Of a stretch of DNA of 40,789 bases, positions 31,195-40,723 are shown piece after piece. Origin of the DNA: Thiopontia sp013349825. GTDB lineage: Bacteria > Pseudomonadota > Gammaproteobacteria > GCF-002020875. Below the pieces are notes generated by a model that was not told where the DNA came from, ran no database searches, and saw only the letters and a program-made list of their open reading frames with translations. The stretch covers positions 1 through 40,789 of the forward strand of contig CAXCCG010000010.1 of NCBI GenBank assembly GCA_963981015.1, written 5' to 3'. Numbering within the stretch: the first letter of the stretch is position 1; the number at the start of each line of letters is the position of its first letter. A program made the translations under genes and the position numbers.

Positions 31195-31853
31195 AAGTTC
31201 TGTTGATTGATGATCACACCCTGTTTCGTACAGGAATTGGTGCACTTCTGCAGGGCCATGACATCCAGATTGCCGCTGCGGTGGGTACAGGAGAGGTCGG
31301 CATTCAGCTTGCATCAGAACTGGAACCAGACATCGTACTACTCGATTTGAGAATGCCCGAAATGGATGGCATTGAGGTTCTCACCTCCCTGAAAGAGAGA
31401 GAACCCAATCTTCCTGTGGTGATGCTCACGACCAGTGAAGATGAGCAGGATCTGCTCGCTGCACTGCAGAAAGGGGCTCAAGGCTACCTATTGAAAGATA
31501 TGGAGCCGGAAGAGCTGGTCAGCTCACTGGAGCGAGCGCTACGAGGAGAGGTGGTCGTTGCCCCCTCCCTGACCCCTCTACTGGCCCGGGTCGCACAAGG
31601 TGAAATCCTCAAAACACACCAACGCGATGATCTGCAATCGCTGCTAACCCCACGAGAGTATGAAATACTCCCCCACCTGGCCGAAGGGCAGAGCAACAAG
31701 GTAATTGGACGCGAACTCAATATCTCAGATGGCACCGTGAAACTTCACGTAAAATCAATCCTCAAGAAACTGGGTGTGCACTCCCGTGTTGAGGCTGCAG
31801 TCATTGCAGTTGAACGCGGAATCACCAAGCAGAACCGGGAATCCCATGGGTAG
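31191..31853 (+). CDS. NarL/FixJ-family response regulator
   Basis: This 220-aa regulator has a receiver domain (residues 1-118) with the acidic pair DD (7-8), phospho-acceptor Asp52 (LLDLRMPEMDG) and a conserved Lys in GYLLKD. A LuxR-type helix-turn-helix is at about residues 150-210 (LTPREYEILPHLAEG, NKVIGRELNISDGTVKLHVKSI). It is cognate to the overlapping GAF kinase. The protein is NarL-like, so the TACCTAT-containing dyad at 27689-27705 is a reasonable target; that link is inference. A rhodanese follows 15 bp later and is likely co-transcribed. Confidence 0.93.
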   Translation: MKVLLIDDHTLFRTGIGALLQGHDIQIAAAVGTGEVGIQLASELEPDIVLLDLRMPEMDGIEVLTSLKEREPNLPVVMLTTSEDEQDLLAALQKGAQGYLLKDMEPEELVSSLERALRGEVVVAPSLTPLLARVAQGEILKTHQRDDLQSLLTPREYEILPHLAEGQSNKVIGRELNISDGTVKLHVKSILKKLGVHSRVEAAVIAVERGITKQNRESHG

Positions 31854-31868
31854 ACAAGGATAAAAGCA

Positions 31869-32354
31869 ATGAAACTATTTACCGAATTGGTCAAAGAACT
31901 CACTCCACAAATCAACGAAATCTTCCCTTGGGATCTCACTGAAAAAATAGAGAACATGGAAAACGACCTGCTCATTGTCGATGTCCGTGAACCCTATGAG
32001 TACAGCAAAATGCATATCCGTAACTCCATCAATGTCCCGCGTGGAATTTTGGAAACTGCCTGCGAATGGAACTATGAAGAGACTGTTCCGGAGCTGGTCG
32101 AGGCTCGCAATTGTGACGTAATCATTGTCTGTCGCTCTGGCAACCGCAGCATCTTTGCCGCACACACCATGCAGCTCATGGGCTACCAACAGGTCTGCTC
32201 CCTACGTACCGGGCTCCGAGGCTGGAATGACTATGAGCAGGAGCTGATCTGCGGAAACTGTAGTGAGGCGGGTACCCCCATGGATATCGACGAGGCCGAC
32301 ACCTATTTCAGTTCCGGCCCGACTGCAGAGCAGATGAAACCACTCCATAAGTAA
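31869..32354 (+). CDS. Rhodanese-domain sulfurtransferase with C-terminal CGNC
   Basis: This 161-aa single-domain rhodanese transfers sulfane sulfur through Cys88 in the loop CRSGNRS. Other marks are VDVREPYEY (residues 38-46) and HIRNSINVPRG, and GLRGWNDY at the end of the fold. After the domain there is an added CGNC (residues 128-131) and a flexible tail. The extra Cys pair may take sulfur off the active site or act as a redox switch. AAGGA precedes the ATG. Context with a dsr locus and a redox two-component system suggests delivery or sensing of persulfide. It ends convergently with lptG. Confidence 0.9.
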   Translation: MKLFTELVKELTPQINEIFPWDLTEKIENMENDLLIVDVREPYEYSKMHIRNSINVPRGILETACEWNYEETVPELVEARNCDVIIVCRSGNRSIFAAHTMQLMGYQQVCSLRTGLRGWNDYEQELICGNCSEAGTPMDIDEADTYFSSGPTAEQMKPLHK

Positions 32355-32423
32355 GCGGTGGATTAAACGCTTAAAAGCACCACCCTCCCCTTACTGTTTT
32401 ACAATCCAAGCGGCCTGGATATT

Positions 32424-33491
32424 TTACAGCCCACGTTTCCGTATCAACCAGAGCGCTAAAGTTAGTGCAAGCAGCGGCACAGCAAAGGCGGTCACCACAG
32501 GATTGAGATGGTAGATCTCTCCCGTATTCAACAACACACGATTCACCAGATAGATGCCAATCCCCAACATTGCCCCCAGAACCACCCGCTTTCCGGCAGT
32601 GAGTGAGCGCCCCTCAGTAACCGAGAAAGGGAGCGCCAAAATCACCATCACCAATAACGTAAAAGGGGCCGCAATACGTTCCCAGAACGTGTGCCAATAG
32701 CGGTTGGAGTCGATCCCGCTACGCTCCAAAAATCGGCTGTAATAGAACAGATCCAGCGTCGATAAATCATCTGGAGTACGTGAAGCCAGGCGGACAAAGT
32801 CACCCGAAATAGATGACTTGTGGCTCATAGCCTCTAGCTCTTCAGACTGTGCCTCAGTACCGGTCAGCAGCGTTGTTCTGATTTTTTCCATATTCCACTG
32901 CCCCATTTTATGGTGGGCCCGCTCCGCATAACTGAAGCGTGACAACTCACCCGCTTCAGGGATCTCCATCCACTCGACTCCTGCCACTGCCCCATCATTC
33001 CCAACAGTGTCCATACGTACAAAATAGTCCCCATCCTTGAGCCAGAACGCCTCACCAGAGAATTCCACAATAGATTGATGCAGCGCCGTTGCCTTCATGA
33101 CCTTGGCACTCTTCTCTGCATAAGGAACCACCCACTCCATATTAATAATGGCGACCAGTAACAGGAGATACCCCATCTTTCTCAACTTCCACAGCAGCCC
33201 CAGCACAGAGGCCCCTGTCGCACGCATAATGGTCAATTCATTGGAGGCAGCCAAACCACCAAAGGCAAACATTCCGCCAATCAACAAGGCAACCGGTAGC
33301 ATCTCATGGACAATTCTGGGCATCTTTAACAACACATAAAATACCGCCGTTGTAGTGGTGAAATCCCGTTCCCCCACATGCCCCATCTCACTAGCAAAGG
33401 TGACAAAGTAGGCAATCGCAATCAGCGCCATCAAAATCATCGCTACACCAAGCGTCAACTCATTCCCCAGGTAGCGACCCAAAACTCTCAT
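32424..33491 (-). CDS. lptG: LPS export permease LptG
   Basis: This 355-aa inner-membrane permease of the YjgP/YjgQ family has N-terminal and C-terminal groups of three transmembrane helices around a large periplasmic domain. With LptF and the ATPase LptB it extracts lipopolysaccharide from the inner membrane and feeds it to LptC and LptA. The opening MRVLGRYLGNELTLGVAM and segment NELTIMRATGAS are typical of the family. It overlaps lptF by 4 bp and stops 69 bp from the converging rhodanese gene. Confidence 0.95.
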   Translation of the reverse strand: MRVLGRYLGNELTLGVAMILMALIAIAYFVTFASEMGHVGERDFTTTTAVFYVLLKMPRIVHEMLPVALLIGGMFAFGGLAASNELTIMRATGASVLGLLWKLRKMGYLLLLVAIINMEWVVPYAEKSAKVMKATALHQSIVEFSGEAFWLKDGDYFVRMDTVGNDGAVAGVEWMEIPEAGELSRFSYAERAHHKMGQWNMEKIRTTLLTGTEAQSEELEAMSHKSSISGDFVRLASRTPDDLSTLDLFYYSRFLERSGIDSNRYWHTFWERIAAPFTLLVMVILALPFSVTEGRSLTAGKRVVLGAMLGIGIYLVNRVLLNTGEIYHLNPVVTAFAVPLLALTLALWLIRKRGL

Positions 33492-34624
33492 CGACGTCTC
33501 CCGCTTCCCGGAATGAGTAGTACTCCATCACGCAGATAGAAGAAAAATATGAGGATAATAATCATCAGATAGATCCAGCTCATCCCCAACCACTGGTCCA
33601 CCATCCCCCGTTCAATCCAGCCATAGGCAATATTGGAGAGGTTGCTAAACAGCAGATAGAGCAGCAGTCCGGGCACCATACCCGCATACTTACCACCACG
33701 GGGAGAGGTTCGACTTAATGGGATGGCTAACATCACCAGCAGTACAGTCAATACTGGCAGTGAGAATCGCCACTGCAGTTCTGCCTGATACTGCAGCCGT
33801 TCAGATCCCCACAGGTCATGAAAAGGGATGGCCCGCCCTTTGGGTTCACCACTGCTTGAACGTGAAAGGTTCAGTAAAAAACCGTACTCTTTAAAATCAA
33901 CAATCTCCACATCGGATTCGCCAGCCTTGCCCCCATATTGACGCCCCTCTTTCATAACCATCCACTTCCCGTCCCCATTCTCATTGGGGTACATCTCACC
34001 CTCTTTTGCTGTGATCAGACGGAAACGATCCTCCGAAACTGCCTCATAAAAAAAGATCCCATTCAGCTTTGTCTGGTCGACCGAAACCTCTTCAGCATAA
34101 AAGATACGCTCCGTTTTACCTGAAAGTGGTTTAAAACGGCCCGCAGTCAGCCCCACCAAATTGGCATTGGCATTGATCTCATCATGGATTTGATTCATCT
34201 CTTCCTGTGCCCATGGGGTCACAAACAGCACCAACATAGTAACCATAAATGCAACCACCACAGAGAACCAGCGCACACCGCGTGATGCCTCAAAGATATC
34301 GATACCACTGGCACGAAACGCAGTCACCTCACTACTCTGGTAGAGACGTCCAAAAGCCAATAACACCGCAAAGAAGAGTGTCATCGGCACCACCATCCCC
34401 AGATGGGTCGGCACTCTTAACCAGAGCAGTTGCCAAACATACTCAACAGGAATAATCCCGGCAGCAGCCTTGGCCATCAACTTACTGACTTCCAATGTCA
34501 GCAGGAGGATAATCAGCAGAGGACTCGCCACAGCCCAGATCCCAGCCACCTGCCGCAACAGATACTTCTCCAGTATAGTGAAAGTCGTCTTTCTCTTGTT
34601 GATACCCATCACCTCTGACCGCAT
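33488..34624 (-). CDS. lptF: LPS export permease LptF
   Basis: This 378-aa partner of LptG has the same layout: three transmembrane helices, a periplasmic beta domain (about residues 130-270), and three further helices. Family marks are the SEVTAFRASGI loop and PLSRTSPRGGKYAGMVPG near the C-terminus. ATG 34624 is chosen because AAGGG lies 8 bases upstream; an internal ATG five codons later has a poorly spaced site. It is divergent from pepA, the standard arrangement in gammaproteobacteria. A repeat remnant lies in the intergenic region. Confidence 0.95.
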   Translation of the reverse strand: MRSEVMGINKRKTTFTILEKYLLRQVAGIWAVASPLLIILLLTLEVSKLMAKAAAGIIPVEYVWQLLWLRVPTHLGMVVPMTLFFAVLLAFGRLYQSSEVTAFRASGIDIFEASRGVRWFSVVVAFMVTMLVLFVTPWAQEEMNQIHDEINANANLVGLTAGRFKPLSGKTERIFYAEEVSVDQTKLNGIFFYEAVSEDRFRLITAKEGEMYPNENGDGKWMVMKEGRQYGGKAGESDVEIVDFKEYGFLLNLSRSSSGEPKGRAIPFHDLWGSERLQYQAELQWRFSLPVLTVLLVMLAIPLSRTSPRGGKYAGMVPGLLLYLLFSNLSNIAYGWIERGMVDQWLGMSWIYLMIIILIFFFYLRDGVLLIPGSGRRR

Positions 34625-34700
34625 CTTTCAAACCCTTTAAATGAAGTGGATATGGTACTACAACCAATAGTCCTCTGCCCTTTGAAGAGTGGGGTGCGCC

Positions 34701-34763
34701 TTGATCTTGGACACTATGGACGCGATTCAAATTACCCAGACTTAATGTTCATCGGTTCCTTAA
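34701..34763 (+). repeat. Dispersed IS-end repeat remnant (copy 3)
   Basis: The segment from TTGATCTTGGACACTATGG through GGTTCCTTAA matches copies 1 and 2, with a small insertion near the outer end. Weaker similarity extends leftwards to about 34690 and then stops before lptF. It is a solo end of the element, placed between divergent lptF and pepA and 75 bases before the pepA ATG. It creates an in-frame 5' extension of pepA that should not be taken as coding. Confidence 0.75.
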
Positions 34764-34837
34764 TGGGTTTCTGCAAGCTGGAGTGTGGGGTATGCTTTAC
34801 TTTTTTTATAAAGAACACTCAAGAGCGAACCATTGCA

Positions 34838-36328
34838 ATGAACTTTTCCACAACATCAAGAGATATCCTACAGATCAAGAGTGACTGTATTCTGACCTTT
34901 TACCACCAAGATCAACCACTCTCTCCAACCCTGGAAAGACTGAACCGAGCGACAGAAAATCAGATCCAGCAGTTGATTGATCGTAGTGATTTCCAGGGTG
35001 AAAAAGGTGAGACTGCCTGGATTCATAACCCCGCAGGAGTTAAAGCACAACGTATCCTGTTAATTGGTATGGGGAAAAAGACCACACCAAGCGACCATGA
35101 ACTCAATAAGGCAATTGCCGCCGCCACCTCTGCATTGAAAAAGAGCGGATGTAGCGAGATCACAATAGCAGTCCCTGAGATGGAAACCGATACACTCTAC
35201 GGCTGGGGCCGCCGCGTACTTGAGTCGATTGAATCCACCCTTTACCACTATCAATTTCCGGGAACAGCACAAAAAAAAGCCAGTCGTCCCGAGTTGAAAA
35301 AGGCCACTTTTGTGGTCCATGAACGCAAACTGACCGCTCCGATCAAACAGGCCCTTACCGATGGCAAAGCAATTGCTGACGGGGTAACGCTGGCCCGTAC
35401 TTTGGGAGATCTCCCCGCCAATATCTGTACTCCAGACTATCTCGCTCGTGAGGCGCGTAAAATTGGCCGTAATCAAAAGAACCTCTCTGTACGCGTTATC
35501 AATGAAAAAGAGATGGCGAAACTGGGAATGGGAGCACTACTCTCGGTAACACAAGGTAGTGAACAGCCCGCCAAACTAATTATTGCCGAGTATAAAGGGG
35601 CTGCAAAGAGTCACCCCCCCATCGCACTGGTCGGCAAGGGAGTCACCTTTGACTCTGGTGGTATCTCACTCAAGCCGGGCGCTCGAATGGATGAGATGCG
35701 CTTCGATATGTGTGGTGCTGCATCAGTTCTTGGCACCTTACAGGCCGTTCGTGATCTCCAACTCCCCATCAATCTGGTTGCCATCGTCCCTGCCACAGAG
35801 AACCTGCCCAGTGGAAAAGCAACCAAACCGGGTGATGTGGTCACCAGCCTTTCAGGACAGACTATAGAAATCCTCAATACGGATGCCGAAGGTCGATTGA
35901 TCCTCTGTGATGCTCTCACCTATGCCGAGCGTTTCAAACCCACTGAAATCATCGATATCGCCACCCTGACCGGCGCCTGCGTAGTTGCCCTTGGTAAACA
36001 CGCAGCTGGATTACTCAGCAACGATGATCAACTTGCCAACGATTTAATGCAGGCCGGTGAGCAGAGTGGTGACCGGGCCTGGAGGTTACCTTTGTGGGAT
36101 GAGTACCAACCTCAGCTCGACTCAAACTTTGCCGACATGGGTAATATTGGTGGTCCTGAGGCGGGTACTATCACTGCTGCCTGCTTCCTCTCACGCTTCA
36201 CAGAGAAGCAGCGCTGGGCTCATCTCGATATTGCCGGTGCCGCCTGGAATCAGGGGAAAGAGAAAGGGTCAACAGGTCGACCCGTCTCACTGCTGACTCA
36301 ACACCTGTTGAACAAGTGTGCAAAATGA
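34838..36328 (+). CDS. pepA: Cytosol aminopeptidase PepA (leucyl aminopeptidase, M17)
   Basis: This 496-aa two-metal aminopeptidase removes N-terminal residues and, in E. coli, also binds DNA at Xer sites and the carAB promoter. The catalytic domain has VGKGVTFDSGGISLKPG with metal-binding Lys and Asp, and the signature NTDAEGRL. ATG 34838 gives a normal N-terminus (MNFSTTSRDILQIKSD). The open frame continues upstream to 34646 only because it runs through repeat copy 3. It overlaps holC by 4 bp. Divergent from lptF, as is usual in gammaproteobacteria. Confidence 0.96.
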   Translation: MNFSTTSRDILQIKSDCILTFYHQDQPLSPTLERLNRATENQIQQLIDRSDFQGEKGETAWIHNPAGVKAQRILLIGMGKKTTPSDHELNKAIAAATSALKKSGCSEITIAVPEMETDTLYGWGRRVLESIESTLYHYQFPGTAQKKASRPELKKATFVVHERKLTAPIKQALTDGKAIADGVTLARTLGDLPANICTPDYLAREARKIGRNQKNLSVRVINEKEMAKLGMGALLSVTQGSEQPAKLIIAEYKGAAKSHPPIALVGKGVTFDSGGISLKPGARMDEMRFDMCGAASVLGTLQAVRDLQLPINLVAIVPATENLPSGKATKPGDVVTSLSGQTIEILNTDAEGRLILCDALTYAERFKPTEIIDIATLTGACVVALGKHAAGLLSNDDQLANDLMQAGEQSGDRAWRLPLWDEYQPQLDSNFADMGNIGGPEAGTITAACFLSRFTEKQRWAHLDIAGAAWNQGKEKGSTGRPVSLLTQHLLNKCAK

Positions 36329-36762
36329 CCCGTATTGATTTCTATGTAACCCACGACACTGCAACCGATGCAGCAGCAAGGCTTGCCTGCCGTATTGCAG
36401 AAAAGGCCTATCGTCAGCAGCTACCGACCCATATCCATACCCGCTCACAGCAGCAGGCACAGCTTGTCGATCAACTACTCTGGAGCTTCCGCAGCGAAAG
36501 CTTTATTCCTCATGAATTGAGTGATGACTTTCTCGATCCGGCCTCACTGGCACTCGACCTCCCTCCTGTCACGGTCGGTTCCAAAGAGCCGGGACAGCGT
36601 GAAATTGAGGTAGTGATTAATCTTGCCGATGCTGTGCCACTCTATTTCAGTCGTCACAATCGGCTGGCAGAGATTATCGATGGCAATGGTAAAGCTGCCG
36701 GTCGAGAGCGCTATAAATTCTATAAAGATCGGGGTTATGAACTCAACACACATAACCTCTAA
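36325..36762 (+). CDS. holC: DNA polymerase III chi subunit HolC
   Basis: This 145-aa clamp-loader accessory protein binds single-strand binding protein and links it to the tau/gamma complex through psi. It has the N-terminal RIDFYV strand, a middle LLWSFRSESFIPHEL segment and the C-terminal RLAEIIDGNGKAAGRERYKFYKDRGY stretch typical of chi. The start overlaps the pepA stop as ATGA. The pepA-holC-valS order is standard. The next 213 bases before valS hold no gene that I can support. Confidence 0.93.
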   Translation: MTRIDFYVTHDTATDAAARLACRIAEKAYRQQLPTHIHTRSQQQAQLVDQLLWSFRSESFIPHELSDDFLDPASLALDLPPVTVGSKEPGQREIEVVINLADAVPLYFSRHNRLAEIIDGNGKAAGRERYKFYKDRGYELNTHNL

Positions 36763-36975
36763 GGAAACAGGCCGAGAAATCAGCTGATGTAAAAGCAATC
36801 AAAGATGACACCAGCACAGCATGAACAGACACAACGAGATGCAATCTATCGAATCAGAATGCACCCTAACACAACAGGATCAATCTTTGAGTGACAAGCC
36901 AAATCCCACAACAAAATGATAGAATAACCCACCATTTTTACCACCTCTCTTTAACCAATCAGAAAAGCCCGTCAC

Positions 36976-39819
36976 ATGGATAAGCGATACGACCCCCACG
37001 CCATTGAGCAACACTGGTATGAAACCTGGGAACAGCAGGGACATTTCACACCCAGCAATGAAGGTGCCCCCTACTGCATCATGATTCCACCGCCGAATGT
37101 GACCGGCACCCTCCATATGGGTCACGCCTTCCAGGATACCTTGATGGATACCCTGACCCGCTATCACCGAATGAAGGGGGACAACACGCTATGGCAACCT
37201 GGCACCGACCATGCTGGTATCGCCACCCAGATGGTGGTAGAGCGTCAATTGAATGCAGAAGGTAAAACACGTCACGATCTGGGCCGTGACGCATTTATCG
37301 ATAAGGTATGGGAGTGGAAAGAGCACTCCGGCGGCACCATTACCCGGCAACTGCGGCGTATGGGCTCTTCGCTGGATTGGCAGCGTGAACGCTTCACTAT
37401 GGACGAAGGGTTATCTGATGCTGTGCATGAGGTCTTTGTCCGTCTCTATGACGAAGGGTTGATCTATCGAGGCAAGCGACTGGTCAACTGGGACCCGGTA
37501 CTGCACACCGCTGTCTCTGATCTGGAGGTAGTCTCCGAAGAGGAGAATGGTCACATGTGGTACATCCACTACCCCATTGCAGACGAGCAAGGCAATGCCA
37601 CAGCAGAGTACCTCACCGTCGCAACTACCCGCCCCGAGACACTTCTGGGTGATAGCGCGGTTGCCATCCACCCGGAACACCCTACACTCGCCAAGTTGAT
37701 CGGGCATCGTGTGGTACTGCCACTCTGTGAGCGTACCATTCCCATCGTTGGTGACGAACATGCAGACCCTGAAAAAGGGACCGGTTGCGTTAAGATCACC
37801 CCGGCGCATGACTTCAACGATAACGAAGTGGGCAAACGCCATGACCTGCCACTGATCAACATTTTCACCATCGATGCAAAAATCAACGACGAGATGCCGG
37901 AAAAGTATCGTGGACTGGACCGTTATGATGCACGAAAAATGGTTGTAACCGATCTTGAAACACTGGGTCTATTGGAGAAGGTTGAACCACACAAACTGAT
38001 GGTGCCACGCGGTGATCGCTCCCACACCGTAATCGAACCCTATCTGACCGACCAATGGTATGTGAAAACAGCACCACTGGCCGAGCCTGCAATCGACGTC
38101 GTGAAACAGGGTAAGATAAAATTTGTCCCCCAAAACTGGGAGAAGACCTACTTCGAGTGGATGAACAATATCGAAGACTGGTGTATCAGCCGTCAGATTT
38201 GGTGGGGACACCGCATCCCAGCCTGGTACGATGATGAAGGCAATATCTACGTAGCTGCCGACGAGGCAACTGTACGCGAGAAGTACAAACTCTCTGCCGA
38301 TCTGCCACTACGACAGGATGAAGATGTACTCGATACCTGGTTCTCCTCTGCACTGTGGCCCTTCTCTACTCTGGGTTGGCCACAGAAGACGCCTGAACTG
38401 GAGACCTTCTACCCCACCAGTGTGCTGATCACCGGCTTCGACATCATCTTCTTCTGGGTAGCCCGAATGATCATGATGGGCCTCAAGTTCATGGATGACG
38501 TCCCTTTCAAGGAGATCTACATCCATGGACTGGTGCGTGACTCTCACGGACAGAAGATGTCCAAATCCAAGGGGAACGTACTTGATCCGATTGATCTGAT
38601 CGATGGTATCGATCTGGAGGAGCTGGTTGCCAAGCGTGCCACCGGACTGATGCAGCCCCAGATGCGTAAAAAGATCGAGAAGCAGACCCGCAAGGACTTC
38701 CCCGATGGAATCCCCTCCTATGGTACCGACGCACTGCGCTTCACTTTTGCCGCACTCGCCTCCACCGGACGTGACATCAACTTTGATCTGGGCCGTACCG
38801 AGGGCTACCGCAACTTCTGTAACAAAATATGGAATGCAGCCCGCTATGTGTTGATGAACACAGCACCCGGAGCACTGGGTGATGCACAAGCGGCATCCAC
38901 AGGGACAGAAGCCGAAGTCTATGACTGCGGTCAAAATGGTGGCGAAATCGAACTCTCCACCGCAGATCGCTGGATCATCAGCCGCCTGCAACAGACCGAA
39001 GAGGCTGTAGAGCGCGGCTTTGACCAGTACCGCCTGGACCGCGCCGCCAACGCAATCTACGAGTTCACCTGGAATGAGTACTGCGACTGGTACCTAGAGC
39101 TATCCAAACCGGTACTCTATAGCAATGAGAGCAGTGAGGCGGCTTTGCGTGGTACCCGCCGTACTCTGGTGCGAGTATTGGAGACCCTGCTACGTCTTAC
39201 CCACCCCATCATGCCATTCCTCACCGAAGAGATCTGGCAGCGGGTCGCACCTCTAGCGGGTAAAACTGTCATCGAAGGGAAAACCAGCCTGATGCTGGAA
39301 CCCTTCCCTTCTGCAGACAGCAGCAAAATCGACGAATCCGCCAGCGATGAGATGGAGTGGGTTAAGGCCTTTGTACTTGGTATCCGTAGTATCCGTGGTG
39401 AAATGGATATTGCGCCCGGAAAACCACTCGCCATTCTGGTACAGGACGCCTCTGCACAAGATCAGACCCGTTTAAATGAACACCGCGCCACACTCAACTC
39501 ACTGGCCCGACTGGAGTCCGTTGAGGTGTTGACAGCGGACACAACCGCACCTGAATCAGCCACTGCACTGGTTGGCTCCATGAAAATCCTGATCCCGATG
39601 GCGGGACTGATCGACAAGGATGCAGAGCTACAGCGTCTGCAGAAAGAGATTGGAAAAGTCGAGGGTGAAATCAAGCGGCTGCAAGGTAAGCTCAACAACC
39701 CCAATTTTGTTGAGCGTGCCCCCGAGGCGGTGGTTGCCAAGGAGCAGGAGAAACTGAATGAGGTAGAGACCCGTCAACAGCAATTGATAGAGCAGCGCGA
39801 GAAGATTGCGGCACTATAA
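36976..39819 (+). CDS. valS: Valyl-tRNA synthetase
   Basis: This 947-aa class Ia synthetase charges tRNA-Val. The HIGH signature appears as NVTGTLHMGH (residues 42-51) and the KMSKS loop as QKMSKSKGN (about residues 530-538). An editing (CP1) domain lies between them, with TTRPETLLGD and GTGCVKITPAHD. The anticodon-binding domain follows, and the last 80 residues form the coiled coil typical of ValRS (LQRLQKEIGKVEGEIKRLQG). Length is normal. The Shine-Dalgarno is weak. Confidence 0.98.
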   Translation: MDKRYDPHAIEQHWYETWEQQGHFTPSNEGAPYCIMIPPPNVTGTLHMGHAFQDTLMDTLTRYHRMKGDNTLWQPGTDHAGIATQMVVERQLNAEGKTRHDLGRDAFIDKVWEWKEHSGGTITRQLRRMGSSLDWQRERFTMDEGLSDAVHEVFVRLYDEGLIYRGKRLVNWDPVLHTAVSDLEVVSEEENGHMWYIHYPIADEQGNATAEYLTVATTRPETLLGDSAVAIHPEHPTLAKLIGHRVVLPLCERTIPIVGDEHADPEKGTGCVKITPAHDFNDNEVGKRHDLPLINIFTIDAKINDEMPEKYRGLDRYDARKMVVTDLETLGLLEKVEPHKLMVPRGDRSHTVIEPYLTDQWYVKTAPLAEPAIDVVKQGKIKFVPQNWEKTYFEWMNNIEDWCISRQIWWGHRIPAWYDDEGNIYVAADEATVREKYKLSADLPLRQDEDVLDTWFSSALWPFSTLGWPQKTPELETFYPTSVLITGFDIIFFWVARMIMMGLKFMDDVPFKEIYIHGLVRDSHGQKMSKSKGNVLDPIDLIDGIDLEELVAKRATGLMQPQMRKKIEKQTRKDFPDGIPSYGTDALRFTFAALASTGRDINFDLGRTEGYRNFCNKIWNAARYVLMNTAPGALGDAQAASTGTEAEVYDCGQNGGEIELSTADRWIISRLQQTEEAVERGFDQYRLDRAANAIYEFTWNEYCDWYLELSKPVLYSNESSEAALRGTRRTLVRVLETLLRLTHPIMPFLTEEIWQRVAPLAGKTVIEGKTSLMLEPFPSADSSKIDESASDEMEWVKAFVLGIRSIRGEMDIAPGKPLAILVQDASAQDQTRLNEHRATLNSLARLESVEVLTADTTAPESATALVGSMKILIPMAGLIDKDAELQRLQKEIGKVEGEIKRLQGKLNNPNFVERAPEAVVAKEQEKLNEVETRQQQLIEQREKIAAL

Positions 39820-39838
39820 TGGTCGTAACACTCCACAC

Positions 39839-40528
39839 ATGACCAACACCCGCACAATTCGACTCCTCTCAATATTCCTGCTACTGCTCTGTAGCAGTTT
39901 AAGTCAGGCTGCTGAGCGTTACATCACCGGCATCCCTATCCCGTTGCGAGCAGAACCGGACTCTGCAAACCGACAGATCCTGCAGCTACTGCCAGTGGGT
40001 GAAAAGGTGAAACTGGGGAAATCACAAAAAAATAACTTTCAACGGGTTACCACCCAATCAGGCATTCAGGGGTGGATTCCCAACCGCTATCTTTCAGAGA
40101 CTTCGCCGATTGTCTCCGCAGATTCCGGCACCCCCGGCGCTCCGCAAAAGAGAGTCCAGTATGAGCTAGAGATCAACCGTCTTAACGGAATTGTCAGCAG
40201 TATGCAGCAAGAGAAGCAGATCATTGAATCTGAACTACAGAAACTACAGGAGCAGGTCCGCCGTGCCAATATCGAGGTCAACACCATCCGTGACGTGAAC
40301 GCGAGCTCCATCGAGCTGGAGAATCAGAACTCCCTGATGCGTGGTGCGCTACGCACAGAGAAACGAAAACTAGCCGTACTGGAACAGGAAAATGTCGCAC
40401 TACAAGAGCGCAAAGAGCGCGACTGGTTCCTGCTGGGTGCCCTGTTGGTAATGGTTTCACTGCTCAGTGGCTTTTTCCTTGCCAGAGTACGCAGTACCCC
40501 GCCGAGAAATAGCCGCACCTCACTTTGA
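39839..40528 (+). CDS. SH3-domain and coiled-coil membrane protein (YgiM/TIGR04211-like)
   Basis: This 229-aa exported protein has an N-terminal signal peptide (RLLSIFLLLLCSSLSQA, then AERY). A bacterial SH3 domain (about residues 24-86: IPLRAEPDS, GWIPNRYL) follows, then a coiled coil (about 105-190) and one C-terminal transmembrane helix with a basic tail. The layout is that of the YgiM family of SH3 proteins, which in gammaproteobacteria are envelope proteins of unclear function. ATG 39839 is used; an in-frame TTG within the end of valS is unlikely. It starts 19 bases after valS and may be co-transcribed. Confidence 0.88.
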   Translation: MTNTRTIRLLSIFLLLLCSSLSQAAERYITGIPIPLRAEPDSANRQILQLLPVGEKVKLGKSQKNNFQRVTTQSGIQGWIPNRYLSETSPIVSADSGTPGAPQKRVQYELEINRLNGIVSSMQQEKQIIESELQKLQEQVRRANIEVNTIRDVNASSIELENQNSLMRGALRTEKRKLAVLEQENVALQERKERDWFLLGALLVMVSLLSGFFLARVRSTPPRNSRTSL

Positions 40529-40723
40529 AGGTGATCTTTTACGTAGGGGCTACTGTACGCTTTGAGTAAAGGTCAACTGCTGCTCATATATAGAGTGGCA
40601 ACTCATCAATAGAAAGTGAGAAAGCACCTCAGCCCTACGGATACCAAGATCGCGCATGTTTTGGAGTATTATTCTCCATATATCAATGGCATACCTGTTT
40701 GTAACAAAATATTTCACCGTAAT

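Noticed and set aside
34646..34837. 64-residue N-terminal extension of PepA
   Set aside because: It reads through the dispersed repeat and is unrelated to the aminopeptidase family. The normal N-terminus starts at 34838.
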